64,000 nucleotides of DNA from Tipula vernalis. Lineage: Eukaryota; Arthropoda; Insecta; Diptera; Tipulidae. A program made the translations under genes and the position numbers. Location of the stretch: contig OY282559.1 in the NCBI GenBank assembly GCA_958295665.1, positions 245,454,764 through 245,518,763 on the forward strand, given 5' to 3'. Under the pieces are notes generated by a model, which was not told the DNA's origin, made no database searches, and saw only the letters and a program-made list of their open reading frames with translations. Position 1 is the first letter of the stretch. Each line of letters opens with the position of its first letter. Positions 57,997-64,000 of the stretch are shown here, piece by piece.

Positions 57997-59411
57997 TGAG
58001 TGAGTATCTTCGCCGGCTTTTAGTTTGGATTGAATTGGTAATTAAACATAATAAATTTTAGGTTAGGTTATTTTGTTTTGATTAAAAAATTGTATTTTTT
58101 CCAGATACTGAATGCAATTACAATGAAGAATACCTATTTTCGGACCCTGATTGGCAACCCGTACAGGCCGAAGATGCTGTAAGCCCGACTGAATATGGTA
58201 AATATGAGCTACAATTATAGTGCTTAAATTAAAACAGATAATTTCCCTGATTTAATAATTTTATTTCCAGAGTGTCAAATGTTCTTTCCAGAAGAGGAAA
58301 AGGAGCGGGACCTGCCGGTAGGTATGTACATTCTGTTTAATTGACTGTGTTATAGTGTATTTTTATTATGATTTAATTTTAGAGGATCTGATTGAAGCGG
58401 TGAGGCAACATCATTAAAGATCTTCAATACAAAAATAAAATTATAAGGCAAAGGATATGGGAGGAAATTGCTGTTTCAATCGGTATGTTGTATCGCCTTT
58501 TACAATAAAACAATAAGTTAAAAACATTTAACCATTTCATTTAGATATGACAATCAATGATTTGGCCGATCTTAAAAAAAAATGGGAATGCGTAAAATCG
58601 AGCTACGTCAGGTCGAAGAAATCTGAGCCCAGTGGAACAGGAAAACCACATAGTAAATCGTATAAGTTTGCTAAAGCTTTATCGTTTTTAAACGATACCA
58701 TCGAGCCTAGACCGTAAGTAAAATAATCTGGTTTAAATGTTTCAATGAAAAATAATTTTCATGAATTTTTTCTTTATTTCAGAACAACTTCCTTATCGAA
58801 TATGGATTCGAACGAAAGCTTCAGAGACAGCCCTGTACCACCCCGAAAAAGCAAGCAAATAGAGGCTAAAAATTGATTTTATTAAAATCGATGGTGTTAA
58901 AAAAATCAGCACAACTCAAAAAATGGATTTGTTTATTTTCAATTACCTATCTGTAACCCAGTTTCCCGCCCACAAAAAAGCAGCATGAATTTTCTCCGAT
59001 TTGATTAGTAAATCAAATTGCAGAAAATTTATTGGGTTTTTTAATTGGCGGAATAGTGGATGACATATACGTAATTGCAAATGAACATTGTTATTTTTTG
59101 AGTTGTGCCGGTTTTCTTGAATATTTAATGTTTACCTTATAAATTTATATTTTTAGGAAAAACGTCATCGGACCACAATATGGCTCAAGAGCATTTAAAT
59201 ATAAAAAAAGCAAGCGCTCGAATTGCTGGTTAACCAAAATGCCCATCCAACACCAGCCCCAGCCTCAAAAACATCGCGAGATGTTTTTGGGGATTATGTG
59301 GCTTTGCAGCTTAAATCCCTGACCGAAGCAAACCAAAATGAGGCGGAATTTCGTATATCAGAAATATTTTATAAAATAAAACAAAAACAAATAAATTCAA
59401 ATAAAACATAA
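57997..59411 (+). pseudogene. Harbinger accessory MADF/BESS-like protein
   Basis: Short exons with GT-AG introns: 58105-58197 (ECNYNEEYLFSDPDWQPVQA), 58270-58322 (QMFFPEEEKERDLP), 58383-58483 (EDLIEAVRQH then, one base shifted, IIKDLQYKNKIIRQRIWEEI), 58545-58713 (INDLADLKKKWECVKSSYVR), 58783-58877 (SLSNMDSNESFRDSPVPPRK), and 59157-59411 (SRDVFGDYVALQLKSLTEAN, EFRISEIFYKI). LIEAV...W-EI...LK-KW---K--Y is the MADF DNA-binding domain, and the last exon resembles a BESS protein-interaction motif. In this superfamily such a partner is needed for transposition. The one-base shift within the MADF exon (about 58415) would disable it. Confidence 0.65.
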
Positions 59412-59770
59412 AAATTTAAAATTTTATTTGTTAATTTATCTTTTGCGTCGAGGAAAAGCACATATGGAAGCAATTGAAAAAAATTAATGTTTGCTTCCAT
59501 TAGGCATAAAAACGTCTTTTAAAATAAAATTGAATAATATTTTCAAAAATTGTCTTGATTTCAGGAACGATGAGACAAAGTTGTCACCTAAAAAGAAATA
59601 AAACAACCAAAATATGAATCACTAAATACAAAAAATTAATTTTATGGAAAAATACTTATCTTTTAATTAGGCATGAACCACCAAAAGTTCCTCATTTTGT
59701 AATTTTCTATATTGAAAAAAAATAAAACATTATAAATATGTTGTAATTTAGAATAGTAATTATTTACCAA

Positions 59771-61257
59771 CTAAATTTTATTCATTTGCCAAGGAACAGC
59801 GCCTTCGTTATTGAAGTAATCGGCAAATTTCTCCCTTACTTCTTTGGCCACCTTAGTGGAATTATAAAATCTTGTTTTGAGTCCTCTCATGTTGTCCGTT
59901 ACATCATTCCTCCAAAGTCCATCGCATTGTGTGCCGTCAATATTAGTATCAAATAATCCCAGTGTAATATATGGTGTAGGATATGAATGTTGCCTTAACC
60001 AATTGTGGAGACAAACGCAAGCGCCAATTATTTTTCCTGCGGTGTCAATCTGTAAAATTAATAAAATTATTGAAGGTCAAAAATCATATAAAAAAAAACC
60101 TTACGTTTGCAATTATTGGTTGTCTGAATATTCTCCATTTTGTCACCAATATTCCGAAACAATTTTCAATAATTCGGCGCGCTCTTGAAAGCCGGTAATT
60201 AAAAATTTTCTGCTTTTCAGTTAGGGGACTTTTGGAATATGGTTTCAAAATATTTTCATGCAGACCAAATGCATCATCCGCAACAAAAACGTAAGGCACA
60301 CTTTTAATCCGATCTGATAAATCAGATGGCTGAGGTAATCTAGAGCAAAATAATGTTTAGTATTTGTTCATAATAAAGGAATTACTTAAACTTACGGTAA
60401 CGAATTTGAATAAATTTTTTTGCCAAATTGACTGTTTCGGAAAATGCCTCCGTCGCTTTGTCTTCCAGCGGCGCCTATGTCGCACATCAAAAAATTATAG
60501 TCGTGGTCACATACTGCCATGAGCACAACTGAATAAAACTTTTTGTAATTAAAAAAGGTTGATCCGCTAAACGCTGGAGCCTGTTAATAAAACATATTTA
60601 ATTTATTTATTTGTATTTATAACACCACGTTGTAAACCACTACCTGTATAGCAACGTGTTTACCATCTATAGCGCCAATGCAGTTTGGAAAATTCCACCG
60701 TTCGCCGAAACCATTTGCTACGTCTAGAAAACCTGTAGCACTTATTTTCTTAAAAACCTTTGTTTTAAGAGCCTCGATAATCGCGACTGTTGTTTCCTTT
60801 ATTATAAAATGCACACTTGCTGGTGAGCATTTATACGCGGTTGAAAGGCTTTTCTGGGACTCACCAGTGGCCAAATATCTGAAAAATATATATTGGTAGT
60901 TTATTAAATAACATACAAATAAACAAATCTTTATTATTACCTGAGCGTGATAGCCAATCTTGTATTGGGTTGTATGGTTTGACGAAGAAACTCTTGCTTT
61001 TTTATCGCCGGTCCAATTAGCAATAAAAGCTCGTCGAATTGAGAAGATGACATTCTCATATAATTAAAAAATAATTCTGGATCTGAAATCTTCAGAGGCA
61101 AAAATATATTTTGGAAAGCCCCAGTTTCGTTTCGCTCTCTGTAATAAGGGCGAACCCAATATTTTCGCTTTCTTTTTGTAATTTCGCGATAATTTAATGT
61201 TGTCGTCTTCAAATATGATTTTTCGCAAAATATCATTTTCATCACACTCACTTTCAC
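59771..61257 (-). CDS. HARBI1-like Harbinger transposase, apparently intact
   Basis: Five exons on minus. 61257-60937 (ATG; YYRERNETGAFQNIFLPLKI, SDPELFFNYMRMSSSQFDEL). About 60885-60655 (YLATGESQKSLSTAYKCSPA; NCIGAIDGKHVAIQ, first Asp). About 60580-60400 (APAFSGSTFFNYKKFYSVVL, FLMCDIGAAGRQSDGGIFRN, second Asp). About 60340-60112 (YVFVADDAFGLHENILKPY, RLSRARRIIENCFGIL, catalytic Glu). About 60052-59771 (DTAGKIIGACVCLHNWLRQH to WQMNKI, TAG). I found no stop or shift in any exon, and every intron has plausible GT-AG ends. It is the DDE nuclease that excises and inserts the element. Exact splice sites of exons 3-5 need confirmation. Confidence 0.8.
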
Positions 61258-61640
61258 TAAATATTATATTTAGAAGCTGATTCTTATTTAAATTATCTAT
61301 TTTTATTTGAATTTTAGTTATACAAAAATAAAATCACAAAACAGAAAAGTCGTTACACTAAACTTATCTGTCAAAAATTCAAGAATTTATTTAAATACCG
61401 CCAAAAAATTATGGCAAGACGGACTTTTTTATTTTTGTTTTTTCTCTTTTTATCGCATAAACATTTTTTATATTGCGTGTAGCTCTAAGTGTGAACAAAA
61501 AAAATGTTGGAAAAAAATGTTGGTACGTCTAAATCGGCTATTATTGGTTTATAATTTTGTTTCTGAGCCCGTAGCAAATCTTGGCGTTTCCAAAATGAAA
61601 TCACAAATAGTTTTATTCATGGCATGCTTTGAACGCCTCC

Positions 61641-62689
61641 AAAAATCACTGTAGAAGCTCACTGGTCAACAAGGGTCACAGAATTGTCCTATTAAATCAG
61701 TATTTTGGTATATGCTAATAGAAAAGTGCAAGAAGGGTGCTTTCGTGGGTTTTCAATATTTTACTGAATCCTACTGTGATTTCAGCAGTAAAAACCAATA
61801 GTTACATTGTAAAGTACCATTCATCCCCTCTCATTTCCAATTTTAAACGTCTAAATATCTTTATCCTCTACCAAGATATCGTAAATCTATTATACCTCAG
61901 GCTGACTTCTGCATTCGTCCGACAAAAATAAAGGGTCCAAAAATGCCAGTCCAAAAATGTAGAAAACTTTGGTAAAATGGTTCATTTATACCTAATATTA
62001 AACAAGGCAGTTCATATTGATTTTTGCAAAAATACTGGGTGAGTTTTTTAACCTGAAACTTTCAAATATCTCGAATAATGAGCACCCTACGGATAAATCT
62101 CCATAACCAAAATTTAATAATTCCGCGAGGGAAATGCGTTAGTGCTAAAAGTAGTCCGGCTCTCTCTCTTCCCTTGTAGGTGGGTCCGAATGACTTTGAA
62201 ATATTAAACAGGAACCTCGATTTTTTATCTCAGATTCGCATTCTACGGCTAAAATTATGAAGGATTTGTCTGAAACATTGTTTTTCGATTCATGATTGAT
62301 GGCGCTGTAATCGACGAAATTCAATTGTTTCTATTTCTCTTACTGGGAACCTATGCATATGATTCTGCAATATGTTTGCAATAAAAAATTACCATTTTTT
62401 CATTCTAAAAACTCGAAAATAGTCTTCAACCAAATTGTATTTCTCAAATTTTCAATTACTTGTCAAGAAACTAATTCATAATACTTGCCAAGAAACTGGT
62501 ATTATCTTAAACCAGGAACACGCGAATATTTTGTTGGTTTAACGTTTGTGTTATTTCTTCTCATCGTAATTTTTGTAATTACAAAAACACAAAATAAACG
62601 TACAAAAAAAAAAAATAGAATATTTCGAAAATAAATAGACCTGATTCCTGTTAATACCTTTTCAAAATGGAGTATTTATTGGGGGTACC
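61641..62689. other. Region without supported genes
   Basis: No gene recognised. A short direct repeat, CTTG(T/C)CAAGAAACT, occurs at about 62459 and 62487. Confidence 0.35.
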
Positions 62690-63780
62690 AATAAATTTAG
62701 AGGTTCTTTTATAACTCCGAAGCTTTATTCAGAGTAATTCATACAATGTATTTTATTCAAAGTATTCTCCATCGTTAGCTACGACTTTTTTTCCATCTTT
62801 CAGGCGGCATACGGATTCCGCGTCGAAAAAATTCCTCGTATTTTGAGGCGATCCAAGAATCGACCAAATTTTTGGCTTCTTCGTAAAAAGAAATCGACCA
62901 GAACAAGTGGTAGTCGGAAGGAGCAATGTCCGGTGAATACGACTGGTGGAGTAGGACATTCCATTGAAGGGCCTCCAAAGTTTCCTTAACGACTTTTGCA
63001 ACATGTGGCCGAGCGGTGTCGTGCTGAAAGATCACTTTGTCGTGTCTTTTGGCATATTGTGGTCGTTTGAGCTTCTATGTTTGGCTTAATTGCATCAATT
63101 GTTGGTGCTAGCTTTTCCAGTGATGGTTTCGTTAAACTGGAGTAGGTTTTAGTTATCAATCCGAACTGATCCCACCAGATGCACAGTATTAGCTTCTTGC
63201 CATGAATATTCGGTTTGGCCGTTGAAGTTGATGCATGATAGGGCTTACCGCACGATTTTCTACACTTTGGGTTGTCGTATTGGATTCAATTTTCATCTCC
63301 CATCACGATTCGATGCAAAACACTCTTCCGATTTTGTCTTTGGAGCAGTTGTCCGCACGTAAAAAACGGCGTTTAACGTTTTTTGGCTTCAGTTCATACC
63401 GAACCTAATTTCCTGGTTTTTGCACCATACCCATGGCCTTGACATGGTTTTGAATCGCTTGTAGAATCACTCTTAAAGTTTCAATGAGCTCCTCTTGAGT
63501 TTGCCATGAATCTTGGTCCAATAATGCCTCCAACTAAGCGTCTTCAAACTTTACTGGCTTCGCTTCGCATTCTTTGTCACTGGTGTCAAAATCGCAACTT
63601 TTAAAATGCGGGAACCAGTACTCTGATGATTTTATTGATGGGGCATATTCCCCATATACTTCACACAGCAATTGCTGTCCATCAGCTGCACTGTTCTTCA
63701 AATTAAAACAAAAAAGCAGCGCTTCCCGCAAATTGGCTTTTGTTGGCACAAAGGTTGACATGTTTAATTAACTAAATAAA
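62690..63780 (-). pseudogene. Mariner transposase, decayed
   Basis: Minus-strand frame from ATG 63761 (MSTFVPTKANLREALLFCFN, LKNSAADGQQLLCEVYGEYA). It continues with stops: LDQDSWQTQEELIETL, NHVKAMGMVQK, NVKRRFLRADNC, GDEN followed by TGA (first catalytic Asp kept), KPNIHGKKLILCIWWDQFG. Then 63035: FQHDTARPHVAKVVKETLEA (second Asp), SYSPDIAPSDYHLF (third Asp; DD34D spacing as in mariner) and WIASKYEEFFRRGIRMPPER to about 62750. Mixed frameshifts and nonsense codons. No inverted ends identified, so the element boundary is uncertain. Confidence 0.8.
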
Positions 63781-64000
63781 GTTGATTGCTACTTATTTTC
63801 CTTGATCGTCTACACTAGGTGGGTTAATCGCAGGGCTACCAGATGGTTCGATACGGCGGGCTTTCTTATAAGTGTCCCCTAAACTTTCCATCGGGTTTTG
63901 CAAATACTTTCTAAAATACGTTGAATACAATTACGTATTATGTATACATACATTTATTTCAATATATGATGTTGTAATTATTTACTTTCTTTTGATTGGC
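63781..64000. other. Trailing non-coding sequence
   Basis: No feature recognised; may include the 5' end of the mariner copy. Confidence 0.35.

Larger units (their letters stand above)
57587..61540. mobile_element. PIF/Harbinger element with perfect ends
   Basis: Terminal inverted repeats TAGCCGATTTAGACGTACCA (57587) and its exact inverse ending at 61540, extending through CATTTTTTTCC. Flanked by TTA on both sides (57584-57586, 61541-61543), the TWA duplication of this superfamily. 3,954 bp. Two genes converge: a MADF/BESS-like accessory gene on plus and a HARBI1-like transposase on minus. Confidence 0.93.
55090..61640 (-). repeat. Inverted duplication, right arm (carries ARMT1-like copy B)
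   Basis: Inverse of 49865-54105, tail to tail with it. Contains copy B of the gene. It is split by a 3.95-kb Harbinger element at 57587-61540, beyond which homology to arm A resumes (61560-61640 inverse of 49870-49955). Confidence 0.85.

Overview
The window is AT-rich animal DNA, almost certainly from an insect and plausibly a fly. Introns are 60-70 nt with GT-AG ends, ACATATGTA-type simple sequence is frequent, and the mobile elements are insect types: an errantivirus, BEL/Pao elements, Tc1/mariner elements and PIF/Harbinger elements. There is no operon, rRNA, tRNA or CRISPR. Nearly all recognisable coding sequence is mobile-element derived; the exception is an inverted pair of ARMT1-like (DUF89) genes.

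Positions 1-20.7 kb: exons of one plus-strand transposase-like gene (238-743, 10814-11068, 18517-19784), followed by a DUF4806-type module to 20727. The reading frame joins exactly across both introns. Intron 1 is about 10 kb and contains two decayed genes on the opposite strand (1547-6010) plus a 166-bp tandem repeat. Intron 2 contains a complete errantivirus provirus (11075-18450), inserted six bases inside the 5' splice site.

Positions 20.7-33.5 kb: a full-length but broken Tc1-like element with 240-bp-class inverted repeats (22156-24075), a mariner-like relic (25530-26165), a decayed Harbinger element (about 27336-30515), a Foldback-type palindrome made of 104-112 bp repeats (30541-32490) and a GACAGACT microsatellite.

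Positions 33.5-47.4 kb: a gypsy polyprotein fragment, an old antisense BEL copy, and a very young BEL element inside it (36177-42023) with nearly identical LTRs but no reverse transcriptase. Then comes a decayed non-LTR retrotransposon that carries an OTU-protease-like domain in front of its endonuclease and reverse transcriptase.

Positions 49.8-61.7 kb: a large inverted duplication whose arms each carry an ARMT1-like gene, tail to tail. One arm was later hit by a Tc1-like element, the other by a 3.95-kb Harbinger element with perfect TTA target duplications; each arm preserves the other's empty site. The two ARMT1 copies have different single-base lesions, so neither reads as intact. The Harbinger transposase itself looks intact. 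The window ends in a broken mariner copy (about 62690-63780).

Many lesions are one-base indels, so some could be assembly errors. All joins and family calls were made by eye; no database search was run.
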